A stretch of DNA of 64,000 bases from JACVRW01 sp963808775 (GTDB lineage Bacteria > Actinomycetota > Thermoleophilia > Solirubrobacterales > Thermoleophilaceae), in contig CAWEGR010000004.1 in the NCBI GenBank assembly GCA_963808775.1, positions 186,001 to 250,000 on the forward strand, read 5' to 3'. A program made the position numbers and the translations under genes. Of this stretch, positions 26,883 through 35,950 are shown piece after piece. The notes below the pieces were generated by a model. That model saw nothing but the letters and a program-made list of their open reading frames with translations, searched no databases and was not told the DNA's origin. Every line of letters starts with the position of its first letter. Position 1 is the stretch's first letter.

Positions 26883-27353
26883 TCAACCGGCGATCGCTGG
26901 GCGACGACTCGCTGCGAGCGCGAGGCCGACGAGGACGAGGACCGCTCCAAAGGCCAGGAAGCCGAGGTCCCAGCCGAGCGGCCCGCCGAGGTCGTCGCGG
27001 ACGTGGTGGATTCCGAGCAGCTGATGGTCAACCAGGCCCTCGACGAGATTGAACACGCCCCAGCCCGCCAGAAGCATCCCGATGTGACCTCGCCACGGTG
27101 GAGCGAACTCGTCCCTGCGCCAGGCGCGCACGGTCAGCAACAGGCCCGCCGTCACGAACAGCCAGGTCGCGATGTGAAAGAGGCCGTCGGCGAACGTGTT
27201 GTCCTCGAGTCCGGAGACGGTTGTGCTCGGGTGATCGCCGCTGGCCGTGAGGATGTGGTGCCACTGAAACAGCTGGTGCAGCACGATCCCGTCGAGGAAC
27301 CCGCCGAGCCCGATGCCGGTGACGAGCGCCGGCATGCGCGGCCAGCGGTTCAC
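26883..27353 (-). CDS. DUF2243 family membrane protein
   Basis: A 156-residue protein with four predicted membrane helices. It carries the DUF2243 signature GGFLDGIVLHQLFQWHH and a conserved second block LVEGLVDHQLLGIHHVR, rich in His facing the membrane. The role of the family is unknown; the His content suggests metal or heme contact. It lies 3 nt downstream of the Rieske oxidoreductase stop... on the same strand in the reverse order, so the two are probably one transcript. Confidence 0.88.
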   Translation of the reverse strand: MNRWPRMPALVTGIGLGGFLDGIVLHQLFQWHHILTASGDHPSTTVSGLEDNTFADGLFHIATWLFVTAGLLLTVRAWRRDEFAPPWRGHIGMLLAGWGVFNLVEGLVDHQLLGIHHVRDDLGGPLGWDLGFLAFGAVLVLVGLALAASRRPAIAG

Positions 27354-27356
27354 CCC

Positions 27357-28871
27357 TCAGACCGGCTTGCGCTCGAGCCGGCGGACGGCGGGGCCCTCGA
27401 GCACGTTGCCCTCGGGATCGAAGCGCGAGCCGTGGCAGGGACAATCCCAGCTTCGCTCCGCGCTGTTCCAGTTGACGCGGCAGCCGAGGTGCGTGCAGAC
27501 GGCTGAGACGGCCACGAGCCGGCCGTCGTCGTATCGGTGGCCGGCAACCGGCTCGCCGTCGTGCTCGACGATGTCGCCCTCTCCCGGGGCGAGCTCCGTG
27601 AGCGGTCGCCCTCCGCGCTTCGAGATGCGGTCCCAGGCGAACCGGAGGCCGATGCGCGCGTTCTCCTCGAGCAGCTTCGGTCCGGCCGTGAGCGGCTTCA
27701 GGCGGACGGGGTCGAATAGCCGAGCGGCGTCCGTCCTGCGGCCCTCGAGCAGATTCGCCAGCGCGATCGCCGCCGCCGTGCCACCCGTCATCCCCCACTT
27801 CGCGAAGCCGGTCGCCATCAGGAGACGCTCGTTGCGGGGCGTCACGCGGCCGACGTAGGGGACGCCGTCGAGCGTGATGCCGTCCTGGGAGGACCAGCGG
27901 TAGTCGACCGACCGCACGTCCCAGTGCTCGCGCGCGAAGCGCTCGAGCGTCTCGTAGCGGCTCGCCGTGTCGCCGCCCTGGCCGGTGCGGTGACCCTCGC
28001 CGCCGACGAGCAGGAGCTCCTCGCCGGCAACCGGTACGGAGCGAATCGAGCGGGTCGGCGACTCGGCCGAGATGAACATGCCCTCGGGCGGAGCGCCCTC
28101 GATCCGGCAGGCGATGGCGTACGAGCGCTCGGTGTGCACGCGCGCGAACGCGAGCGAGCGGTCGAGGAAGGGATAGTGCGTGGCCACGACCGCCCGGCCG
28201 GCCCTGATCGAGCCGCCCGGTGTCCTCACCACGCAGCCCTCGTGGGCATCCACCTGTGCAGCGAGGGTGTGCTCGAAGACGCGGGCGCCGAGCTCGTCGA
28301 GGCGGGCGAGCAGCCCCAGCAGGTAGCGGTGGGGGTGGAACTCCGCCTGATTCGAGAAACGCAGCGCGGCCTCCACCGGGTAGGGAAGGTCGATCCGCTC
28401 GACGAGCTCGGCGTGCAGGCCGGCCTCGCGGGCGGCCCTGAGCTCGTCCTCCAGCTTCGAGCGCGCCGAGCCCGGCTCGAGGTAGGCGTAGGCGGCCCGG
28501 CGACGGAAATCGCAATCGATCGCGTGGCGCTCGACCCGCTCCGCGATCCACTCGAGCGCCGCCTCGTTGGCCTGCGCGTAGGTGCGGGCGGCCTCGGTGC
28601 CGAAGCGCGAGCGCAGGCGCGCGTATACGAGCCCGTGCTGCGACGTGATCTTTGCCGTGGTGTGGCCCGTGACCCCATGACCGATGCGACCCGCGTCGAC
28701 CAGAACCACCCGCGCGCCGGCCTCGGCGGCGATCAGAGCCGTGGTCACGCCCACGATGCCGCCGCCGATGACCGCGAGGTCGGCGTCGACGTCCCTCTCG
28801 AGCCGAGGCAGCTCCGGCACTCGCTCACCTGTCTCGATCCAGATGGACCCGGCTGTCGTGGCGACGCTCAT
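27357..28871 (-). CDS. FAD-dependent oxidoreductase with C-terminal Rieske [2Fe-2S] domain
   Basis: A 504-residue enzyme. The N-terminal DAO-type FAD domain has ADLAVIGGGIVGVTTALIAA and a GHGVTGHTTAKITSQHG loop. Residues about 420-505 are a Rieske domain with CTHLGC and CPCHGS supplying two Cys and two His. This domain pair is known from the family annotated as FAD/Rieske oxidoreductases of unclear substrate. The ATG at 28871 overlaps the stop of the small upstream gene (ATGA). The frame is open much further upstream only because that gene has a frame break. Confidence 0.92.
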   Translation of the reverse strand: MSVATTAGSIWIETGERVPELPRLERDVDADLAVIGGGIVGVTTALIAAEAGARVVLVDAGRIGHGVTGHTTAKITSQHGLVYARLRSRFGTEAARTYAQANEAALEWIAERVERHAIDCDFRRRAAYAYLEPGSARSKLEDELRAAREAGLHAELVERIDLPYPVEAALRFSNQAEFHPHRYLLGLLARLDELGARVFEHTLAAQVDAHEGCVVRTPGGSIRAGRAVVATHYPFLDRSLAFARVHTERSYAIACRIEGAPPEGMFISAESPTRSIRSVPVAGEELLLVGGEGHRTGQGGDTASRYETLERFAREHWDVRSVDYRWSSQDGITLDGVPYVGRVTPRNERLLMATGFAKWGMTGGTAAAIALANLLEGRRTDAARLFDPVRLKPLTAGPKLLEENARIGLRFAWDRISKRGGRPLTELAPGEGDIVEHDGEPVAGHRYDDGRLVAVSAVCTHLGCRVNWNSAERSWDCPCHGSRFDPEGNVLEGPAVRRLERKPV

Positions 28872-29123
28872 CCGACCTGCTCCGCCCGCGGCAGCGGCGG
28901 TCCCATCGCGAGCAGGAGGGCGATGAGCTCGCGGCCCGTCGTCGGGCGACAGCAGCCCGGCATCCGTCAGCTCGCCCACCGTCGCGGCGGCGTCGCGGCG
29001 CAGCTCGACCACGACCTCGGGGTCGTCCTCGCGGCAGAGCAGCATGCTCTCCGCGACCTCGTGCAGAATCTCGCATCCGCCGTCGGGCAGCCAGCGCGCC
29101 TCCGCGCCACTCAGCAGCTCCAT
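28868..29123 (-). CDS. Small hypothetical protein (one frame break)
   Basis: About 84 residues after removing one G in the GGG run near 28935. It starts MELLSGAEARWLPDGGCEIL, continues AESMLLCREDDPEVVVELRR, and after the break reads GRELIALLLAMGPPLPRAEQ before a TGA that overlaps the ATG of the Rieske oxidoreductase. Uncorrected, it would run on in frame into that enzyme and look like a false N-terminal extension. No family recognised. Confidence 0.55.
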
Positions 29124-29222
29124 TGCCCGGCGATAGCTTCCGTACCTGCGTGCGTTCACGCCCACGTCCTCGGGTCGGTGTGAGCGAGAGATCTACCCGG
29201 ACGAAGCGGGCGTACTCGGCCG

Positions 29223-29517
29223 CTAGGGCTCGATGACGTAGCGCTCGAGCACGTGGTGCTCCTTGCGCTGGCTCCCCGGCCGAGACGCCGTGGCGCGCGA
29301 GCGCCGAGTGCCGGCGCGGATCCGCCGCGGCCGACTGCGATCCCTCCTCGGAGGGCCACAGGTTCACGATCAGGAGGCCCTCGGAGGTTTGCGCGGCAGC
29401 ATGCAGCACCAGCCCGTGGTCATGCCCCACGCCGTCCATGAGCGCCGCGGTGCCGCGGTAGCCCTCGATCAGCACGTCCGGGTCGCCGTCGATGCGAGCG
29501 ATGGTCAGAAATCCCAT
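29223..29517 (-). CDS. Small ABM/monooxygenase-like protein (one frame break)
   Basis: About 97 residues after removing one base near 29270. The opening MGFLTIARIDGDPDVLIEGY, with GLVLHAAAQTSEGLLIVNLW, matches the ferredoxin-like fold of small antibiotic-biosynthesis-monooxygenase-like proteins, which pair strands of this kind. The corrected end reads QRKEHHVLERYVIEP and stops at 29223. It is divergent from the MarR gene, with a perfect inverted repeat between them, so it is likely a MarR target. The enzymatic activity is unproven. Confidence 0.6.
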
Positions 29518-29528
29518 GCGGGTACTAT

Positions 29529-29545
29529 AGACAGGCTACCTGTCT
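29529..29545. promoter_or_regulatory. MarR operator (perfect 17-bp inverted repeat)
   Basis: AGACAGG-CTA-CCTGTCT is a perfect 7-bp inverted repeat with a 3-nt centre, in the 31-nt gap between the divergent ABM-like gene (start 29517) and marR (start 29549). It lies 3 nt from the marR ATG, so a bound dimer would block expression of both genes. Size and spacing fit MarR-family sites. Confidence 0.75.
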
Positions 29546-29548
29546 TTT

Positions 29549-30025
29549 ATGAGTGAGTCTCGTCACAATCTCGGCCTGCTGTTCCGAGAGCCCTTCCGGC
29601 TCGGCTCGGAGGAGCTTCACCGCCGCATTGCCGCGCGCGGCCATCCGGACGTGCGCGCACCGCACGGCGACGTCTTCGCCTACCTGGACCCCGGGGGCAC
29701 GAGCGTGAGCGAGCTCGCCAGGCGGGCGCAGATCACGAAGCAGTCGATGGGCGAGCTCGTGGCGCACCTCGAGCGGCACGGGTACGTGGAACGGGTCGCG
29801 GATCCCGCGGACCGGCGCGCCAGGCTCGTGCGACCGACCGAGCGGGGCCGGCGGCTCTATGCGACCGCGCGCCGGGCGCTGCGCGAGATCGAGGCGGAGT
29901 GGACGCAGCTTCTCGGCGCGCGCAAGATGGCGCGGCTGCGGGAGCTGCTCGAGGACCTGAACGACGGGCTCGCCGTCCACACCGCCCGCGCCGCCCGCGA
30001 CGAGGCGGGCGGCGGGACGGCGTGA
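29549..30025 (+). CDS. MarR-family transcriptional regulator
   Basis: A 158-residue winged-helix regulator: SVSELARRAQITKQSMGELV is the recognition region (residues about 50-70), followed by the wing VERVADPADRRARLVRPTERG with the conserved Asp-x-Arg. It starts at an ATG 3 nt from a perfect inverted repeat, so leaderless or very short-leader translation is likely. Probable autoregulator and repressor of the divergent ABM-like gene; such pairs often answer to phenolic or oxidative ligands. Confidence 0.92.
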   Translation: MSESRHNLGLLFREPFRLGSEELHRRIAARGHPDVRAPHGDVFAYLDPGGTSVSELARRAQITKQSMGELVAHLERHGYVERVADPADRRARLVRPTERGRRLYATARRALREIEAEWTQLLGARKMARLRELLEDLNDGLAVHTARAARDEAGGGTA

Positions 30026-30038
30026 CCTGTGGGGATCT

Positions 30039-31077
30039 CTAGAGCGCCCGCGCCTTGACCGTGGCGGTGCCGATGGCGAGGCCCGCACGTGAATGCGGAC
30101 GTGCCGAACGCCTGGTTCAGGGCCGCCGCCGCGCCGGCGGTCAGGGTCGCCCGCACGCCGCTCAGCGTGACGCGCCGGCCCCTGACCCTCGCCTCGAGCG
30201 CGGACAGGTCGAGATCGAGGATCGACACACGCTGACCGCCCACGAGCGCGGTCAGGTCCGGATCCGCGTCGACGTTGATCGTGAACCGGGTCAGCTCGAC
30301 GACGGTCGAGCCCTTCGTCAGGCTGAGGCCGCCCGAGTGCCGGATCCGGCCGGCGAACGACTCGGCGTCCACCCTTCCGCCCGTGATCGGGAAGTTGAGC
30401 CCGTCGGACTCGGCGCTGCCCGGGGCGACCACGCCGGCGGTGATGCCGAGCGACGCCAGAGCGGCCGCCGCACCCGAATCAAGCGCGAGCGCGGTCGACC
30501 CGCCCGCGAGCGCGACCTCCGCCGGCAGGGCGTTCACCGCCACCTTGCCGATCGGCAGGCCCCTGCGGAACAGGTGGACGCCGAACGCGGCGTTGAGCGC
30601 CCTGGCCGCCTGGCCCGCGAGCACGGCGCGCACGCCGCTGACCCGCGTGCCGAGGCCGGGCCGGCTCACCCTCGCGCGCGACAGGTCGAGCGACAGCACC
30701 GTCAGGCGCGAGCCGCCCGCCGCCGCGGTCAGGATCGCGCGCCGCGATCCGACGTGGACGCGGAAGTTCCTGATCGCCACGCGCTTGCCGCCCGCGCGGA
30801 ACGCGAGCCCGCCCGAATGGTCGATGCGGCCCGCAGCGCTCGCCGGGTCGATCGCGCCGCCGGTGATCGGGAACGCCACCGCGCCGGAGCGCAGCTTCGC
30901 GGGCGTCAGCGGGACGACGCTCGCCCCTGCCCCCGCGAGGGCCCGCGCCGTGCCGTCGTAGAGCTTCAGCGTCGTGGCCCCGCCCGCGAGCCTGACCTTC
31001 GCCGCGGACGCCGCCGGAGCGGCCACCAGGGCCGCCGCTACGATCGCCGCGGCCACGAGCATGCTGCACCGTCTCAC
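30039..31077 (-). CDS. Secreted two-repeat protein, HtaA-like (one frame break)
   Basis: About 345 residues after removing one base in the run at 30082-30084. A signal peptide (VAAAIVAAALVAAPAASA) is followed by two similar halves. Each has FPITGG, then GRIDHSGGLAF or GRIRHSGGLSL, then a strand (VAIRNFRVHVG / VELTRFTINVD) and a final LNAAFG / LNQAFG. The pattern resembles HtaA-type domains that bind heme at the actinobacterial surface, but the key heme Tyr is not identifiable, so this is tentative. The corrected end reads GLAIGTATVKARAL. GTG start with GGAGG upstream. It ends 13 nt from the convergent marR. Confidence 0.62.
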
Positions 31078-31177
31078 GTCATACCTCCGTCGTCGATTGC
31101 CATCTCACGGCTCCTACGGGCCGCGCCCGGCGATCGGTTGGGCAACCTCGGGAGCGGTCCCGTCCGTATCCCCTGAG

Positions 31178-31747
31178 ATGACGACCGCGGTGCTCGCGAC
31201 GCCGATTCGGACCCGTGCGGGAACCTTCCTTCGCCGTCGCGACCGCGCCGGGCTCGACCGGCTCTACGAGGAGTACGCGCCGACGGTGCTCGGCTTCCTG
31301 ATCAACATGATCGGCGACCGCGGCAGCGCGGAGGACGTCCACCAGCAGGTCTTTCTCGAGGTCTGGCAGCGAGCCCCGGAGTACGACCCGGAGCGGGCGA
31401 GCGTCCTCACCTGGATCATGACCATCGCGCGCAGCCGCGCGATCGACGAGCTGCGGCGCAGGCGGCCGGAGCCGCGCGACCCGTCCGCGGAGCCAAAGCT
31501 CGCGGAGGACCGCGACCCGGAGCTCGATCCGGACGCGCTCGTCGAGCGCTGGCGGGTCGCCCACCTGCTCTCGCGGCTGCGCGCCGAGGAGGCCGAGCTG
31601 CTGAGGCTGCGCTTCTACGAGGGGCTCAGTCAGTCGGAGATCAGCGAGCGGACCGGGGTCGCGCTCGGCACCGTGAAGATGCGCATGGTCGCCGCACTCG
31701 GGCGCCTGCGTGACCTGATCGAGCAGGAGGAGGGGGTGGCGGAATGA
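31178..31747 (+). CDS. ECF RNA polymerase sigma factor (SigK-like)
   Basis: A 189-residue sigma factor: region 2 GLDRLYEEYAPTVLGFLINM with AEDVHQQVFLEVWQR, and region 4 RLRFYEGLSQSEISERTGVA with LGTVKMRMVAALGRL. The region order and size fit the SigK/ECF19-type group. The gene is coupled by ATGA to an anti-sigma gene with an RskA-like C-domain. It opens a rightward operon that continues into uvsE, so stress or light could feed into DNA repair. Confidence 0.93.
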   Translation: MTTAVLATPIRTRAGTFLRRRDRAGLDRLYEEYAPTVLGFLINMIGDRGSAEDVHQQVFLEVWQRAPEYDPERASVLTWIMTIARSRAIDELRRRRPEPRDPSAEPKLAEDRDPELDPDALVERWRVAHLLSRLRAEEAELLRLRFYEGLSQSEISERTGVALGTVKMRMVAALGRLRDLIEQEEGVAE

Positions 31748-32316
31748 GCGATCCCTCGCTCGACGATCTCGCGCGCCGGCTCGAGCAGCTTCCCGCGGAG
31801 GCGTGGGACCGGCCCGTGCCGCCTCCGCCGCCGTGGCGCGAGGAAGCTCCCGCGCGCAGTCGGGCGGGACGTCGCCTCGTCATGCGTCCGGCGGTTGCAG
31901 CGCTCGCGTCGGTCGCGCTCGTGGCAGCCGGGATCGGCGGAGGACTCCTCCTCTCGGGAGACGACGAGAGCACCGAGCCGGCCGATGCGGTCCGCGTGGT
32001 GCTCGACCCGCTCGAGGGCACCACGGGCGAGGCCGGGGGCACCATCGCCCTCGAGCCCGGCCAGGGCGCGAGCGTGCGGGTCAGCGGGCTCGAACCGAGC
32101 ACGGCCGACGACTTCTACGAGCTCTGGCTGCTCGGGGAGGACGGCGAGCTGGTCTCGCTCGGCTCCTTCAAGGTGCCCGAGTCCGGCGAGGCCGAGCTCG
32201 ACGTGCCGCTTCCCGTGGACCCGTCGCGGTTCGACTTCCTCGACATCTCGCGTGAACCCGCGGACGGCGACCCGGGCCACTCCTCGGACTCCGTGCTGCG
32301 CGGCCCGACCGCCTGA
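31744..32316 (+). CDS. RskA-like membrane anti-sigma factor
   Basis: A 190-residue protein: a short N-terminal helical segment (LDDLARRLEQLPAEAWDRP), one membrane helix (VAALASVALVAAGIGGGLLL, residues about 52-71) and an extracytoplasmic beta-rich domain (VRVVLDPLEGTTGEAGGTIA, then FYELWLLGEDGELVSLGSF) typical of the RskA C-terminus. The zinc-binding HxxxCxxC motif is absent, so the N-terminal domain may clamp the sigma factor without metal. Start overlaps the sigma stop (ATGA). Confidence 0.85.
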   Translation: MSDPSLDDLARRLEQLPAEAWDRPVPPPPPWREEAPARSRAGRRLVMRPAVAALASVALVAAGIGGGLLLSGDDESTEPADAVRVVLDPLEGTTGEAGGTIALEPGQGASVRVSGLEPSTADDFYELWLLGEDGELVSLGSFKVPESGEAELDVPLPVDPSRFDFLDISREPADGDPGHSSDSVLRGPTA

Positions 32317-32321
32317 GCCGC

Positions 32322-33272
32322 GTGCGTCTCGGCTTCGCCGTCAAGGTGCTGGGCGGCGGCGGCCTGCCGTCGCACGACACCCGCCGCTGGCAGTCGGGGC
32401 CGCACCTGCGCACCTCGCTCGAGCGCCTGGGCCGCGTGCTCGAGTACTGCGACGAGAACGACATCCGCATGTACCGCATGGCCACCGGGCTCGCGCCGTA
32501 CGCATCGCATCCGGACCTGCCGGAGTTCCGCGGCCAGCCGCAGGAGTGCGCCGAGGAGCTCGCGCGGACCGGAGAGCTCGCGCGCGAGCTCGGCATCCGG
32601 CTGTCGAGCCATCCGGGGCAGTACACGGTGCTGAACTCGGAGGACGAGCGTACGAGGCGGCTCGCCCTCGATGAGCTCGAGGTCCAGGCCGAGCTGATGG
32701 ACGGCATGGGGCTCGGCCCCGAGTCAGTGGTCGTCCTGCACGTGGGCGGGGCGGCCGGAGGCGTGCCGGCGGCACTCGACCGCTTCGAGTCCGGCTTCGA
32801 GGCGCTCTCCGAGGCCGCGCGGGCGCGGCTCGTGGTCGAGAACGACGACCGCAGCTTCGGGCTGCGGGACGTACTCGAGCTGAGCGGCCGGATCGGGCGA
32901 CCGGTCGTCTGGGACGCTCTGCACCACTACTGCCACGACCCCGCGGGCATCCCGCCGCGCGAGGCTCTCGAGCTGGCGCTCGCGACCTGGCCGGACGGCG
33001 CGATGCCGAAGATCCACTACTCGTCGCCGAAGACGGCGGCCGAGCCGCGCAGCCGGAGGGTCGGCCGCCGTGTCGAGCGCTCGCTGAGCCTGCCGCAGCC
33101 CCGAGCCCACGCCGACCTCGTCGACCCGATCGCGTTCGAGGGGTTTCTCCTCGAGACGGCGCGGGATCTCGACTTCGACGTGATGCTCGAGGCCAAGGCG
33201 AAGGACCTCGCGCTGATCCGCCTACGCGATCAGCTCGAGGCCCGCGGGATCACGCTTCGTCCGGGCGCTTGA
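32322..33272 (+). CDS. uvsE: UV DNA damage endonuclease
   Basis: A 316-residue UvsE/UVDE TIM-barrel enzyme. Seen motifs: MRLGFAVKVL opening, NDIRMYRMATGLAPYASHP, LSSHPGQYTVLNS, VVLHVGG, VVENDDRSF, VVWDALHHYCHDP and PKIHYSSPK; these carry the metal-binding His, Glu and Asp. It nicks DNA 5' of UV photoproducts and starts alternative excision repair. GTG start 5 nt after the anti-sigma stop. It ends convergently with the SRPBCC gene, overlapping it by 23 bp. Confidence 0.93.
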   Translation: MRLGFAVKVLGGGGLPSHDTRRWQSGPHLRTSLERLGRVLEYCDENDIRMYRMATGLAPYASHPDLPEFRGQPQECAEELARTGELARELGIRLSSHPGQYTVLNSEDERTRRLALDELEVQAELMDGMGLGPESVVVLHVGGAAGGVPAALDRFESGFEALSEAARARLVVENDDRSFGLRDVLELSGRIGRPVVWDALHHYCHDPAGIPPREALELALATWPDGAMPKIHYSSPKTAAEPRSRRVGRRVERSLSLPQPRAHADLVDPIAFEGFLLETARDLDFDVMLEAKAKDLALIRLRDQLEARGITLRPGA

Positions 33273-33714
33273 CCTCGCCGCGCCAGGCGCCCGTCTCCGA
33301 CCCGTGGGTCTCGACGAGCTCCTTGAAGCGGTTCAGGTCGCCCTTCACGCGCCGGTCCGGAGCGCCGATCGCGTCACCGATGCGCTCCTTGATGCCCTCG
33401 GGAACGAAGTCCATCTGGACCATGATGCGCGTGGTGTCGTCGTCCAGGCGGTGGAAGGTGACGACGCCCGCGTTGTCCTTGCCCTCGGTGTTGCGCCAGG
33501 CCACGCGCTCGTCCGGCCTCTGCTCGGTGATCTCGGCGTCCCACTCGTGGCGCGAGCCGCCGAACTCGGCGACCCAGTGCAGGTGGGTGTCGTCGATCTG
33601 CCGGACCTCCTCGACGCCCTCCATGAAGCGCGGGAACTCCTCGAACTGAGTCCACTGGTTGTACACGGTGTCGAGCGGGGCCTCGACTTCGATTGACTCT
33701 TCGATGGTTGTCAT
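33250..33714 (-). CDS. SRPBCC (START-like) family protein
   Basis: A 154-residue single-domain protein: TIEESIEVEAPLDTVYNQWT, then FPRFMEGVEEVRQIDDTHLHW, VAWRNTEGKDNAGVVTFHRL, and a C-terminal helix with KGDLNRFKELVE. This is the coenzyme Q-binding/polyketide-cyclase-like fold, which binds hydrophobic ligands. ATG 33714 is chosen because the domain begins there; upstream residues in frame are unrelated. The gene sits inside the DNA-repair cluster on the opposite strand. Confidence 0.88.
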   Translation of the reverse strand: MTTIEESIEVEAPLDTVYNQWTQFEEFPRFMEGVEEVRQIDDTHLHWVAEFGGSRHEWDAEITEQRPDERVAWRNTEGKDNAGVVTFHRLDDDTTRIMVQMDFVPEGIKERIGDAIGAPDRRVKGDLNRFKELVETHGSETGAWRGEVKRPDEA

Positions 33715-33798
33715 GGGACCGCGCTTTCCGGTTCCCCGCGCCCCAAACCAGTTGCGCACCGCGGCGATCCGAACGCGGCGCGCGCACGTAGTGAGGGT

Positions 33799-34567
33799 GT
33801 GGAGATCCAGGGCTCGACCTTCCTCGTGACCGGGAGCTGGCCGCGGCATCGGCGCCGCCATCACGGCGGAGCTCGCGGATCGCGGGGCGCGCGTGCTCGC
33901 CGGGAGGCGCAGCCTCGACGACGCCGCGAGGGGAGGCGCGTCCGTGACTCCGGTGCGGATGGACCTCTCCTCGCAGGCGTCGATCGACGAGTGCTGCGAC
34001 GCGCTCGGCGCCGAGCTCGGCGCGGTCGACGCGCTCGTGAACAACGCCGGCGCCTTCTCCGGAGGCCAGCTCGAGCGCCAGGAGATCGACTCGATCTACG
34101 AGGTCTTCCAGGTCAACCTCGCCGGGCTCGCTCACCTGACACGCCGGGTCCTTCCGCTCATGCTGCGCCGCGGCTCGGGCAAGATCGTGAACCACTCGAG
34201 CATCGTCGGCTACCTCCACTTCCCCGGCGTCAGCACCTACGCGGCGTCGAAGGCCGGCGTGAGCGCCTTCAACGAGTGCCTGCGCCGCGAACTGCGCGGG
34301 ACGGGCGTCAGCACCCTCGAGATCATCACGGGCGGAGTCGACACGGGCATGCTGCGCGGCGCCGCCGAGGACTTCGACGGCCACACGGACTCGTCGGGCT
34401 GGCAGTGGATGGAGCCTGCCGAGTGGGCGGAGCGGATCGTCGACGCGATCGAGGCCGACAGGCGCACGCTCGAGCCCCCAGGGCGGAGCCGCATCGGCAA
34501 GGCGCTCGCGGGCGCGCCCTCCTTCGTGCTCGACGCCGTCAGCTCGCGTGGCTTCAGCCGCCGGTGA
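33799..34567 (+). CDS. Short-chain dehydrogenase/reductase (one frame break)
   Basis: About 255 residues after removing one G near 33832-33834, which restores FLVTGAGRGIGAAITAELA, the TGxxxGIG cofactor motif. Further motifs are DALVNNAGAFSGG, NHSSIVGY (Ser) and YAASKAG (Tyr-x3-Lys), so the catalytic set is complete. Uncorrected, the first 12 codons read into an unrelated frame. GTG start. The TGA overlaps the photolyase GTG (GTGA), so the two are translationally coupled. Confidence 0.85.
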
Positions 34568-35950
34568 CCGCGCTTCTCTGGCTCACACGCGACCTGCGCG
34601 TCCACGATCACCCCGCCCTCGCGGCGGCGCTCGATCGCGGCGGCGCGGTCGTGCCGGTCTTCTGCCTCGACGAGCGGCTGCTCCACGGCCGCCACGCGAG
34701 CGGCAACCGGACGCGCTTCATGCTCGAGTGCCTCGCCGACCTCGACGAGAGGCTCGGAGGCCGGCTCGTGGTCCGAAACGGGCCGCCGGAGCGCGAGCTG
34801 CCCCGGCTGGCCCGAGACGCCGGCGCGAGCGAGCTTCACTTCAGCGCCGACACGGGGCCGTTCGCGCGCAGGCGCATCGCCCGCGTCGAGCGCGCCCTGC
34901 GCGACGAGGGAGTCGAGCCGCACGCGCACCCCGGCCTGCACGCGGTCGACGACCTGGACGCGATCCGCACGGGAGCCGGGAAGCCGTACACGGTCTTCTC
35001 GCCCTTCCACCGCTCCTGGCTCGCGGTCCCGCGCCGCGAGGTCCTCGACGCTCCGGGCGAGTTCCCGCGCATGCCGCCCGGGCTCGACCGCGGCGAGCTG
35101 CCGTCACTCGATCAGCTCGGCCTCGAGGCGCAGGCCGAGGATGCGTTGCCGGGCGGCGAGCGGGCCGGCCGCGAGCGCATGGAGCGCTTCCTCGACGACG
35201 CCGTGCGCGACTACGACCGGGGCCGCGACACGCTCGCCGCTGAGGGGACGTCGCGCCTGTCCGCCTACCTGCACTTCGGCTGCGTGTCTCCGCGCGAGCT
35301 CGAGGCGCGCCTGCCGCGCGGCAAGAACGCCGGAGGCGTTCCGGCGCCAGCTCGCCTGGCGCGACTTCTACCACCACGTGCTCCTCAACTTTCCGAGGAA
35401 CGCGCGCTCCGAGTTCCAGGAGCGCTACCGCGGGCGCATCGCCTGGAGTCGCGCGGAGCGCCGCTTCGAGGCGTGGTGCGAGGGCCGCACCGGCTTCCCG
35501 CTCGTCGACGCGGGCATGCGCCAGCTGCGCCGCGAGGGCTGGATGCACAACCGCTGCCGGCTCGTCGTCGGCTCGTTCCTGACGAAGGACCTCGGCATCG
35601 ACTGGCGCTGGGGCGAGCGCCACTTCATGCGGCACCTGATCGACGGGGACGAGGCAAACAACAACGGCAACTGGCAGTGGATCGCGTCCGTCGGGGTCGA
35701 CCCTCAACCGTTCTTCCGCCGCTTCTACAGCCCGACTCGCCACCAGGAGCGCTTCGATCCGGACGGCGAGTACGTCCGCCGCTACGTGCCGGAGCTGCGC
35801 GACGTGCCCGGCGAGCACCTCGCGGAGCCCTGGGAGATGCCGCAGGCGCTCCAGGAGGAGACCGGCTGCGTCATCGGCCGCGACTATCCCGAGCCGGTCA
35901 TCGACCGCTCGCAGGCCCGCCAGGAGGCTTTCGAGCGCTACGGGCGATGA
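34564..35950 (+). CDS. phr: Deoxyribodipyrimidine photolyase (one frame break)
   Basis: About 461 residues after removing one base near 35329. N-terminal antenna domain: ALLWLTRDLRVHDHPALAAA and VPVFCLDERLL. After the break: AFRRQLAWRDFYHHVL, then FPLVDAGMRQLRREGWMHNR, LTKDLGIDWRWGERHF and the FAD/DNA contact block DEANNNGNWQWIASVG. These are class I CPD photolyase motifs. The enzyme splits pyrimidine dimers using blue light and reduced FAD. Coupled to the SDR gene by GTGA. It ends convergently with the DUF523-DUF1722 gene, overlapping by 53 bp. Confidence 0.92.
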
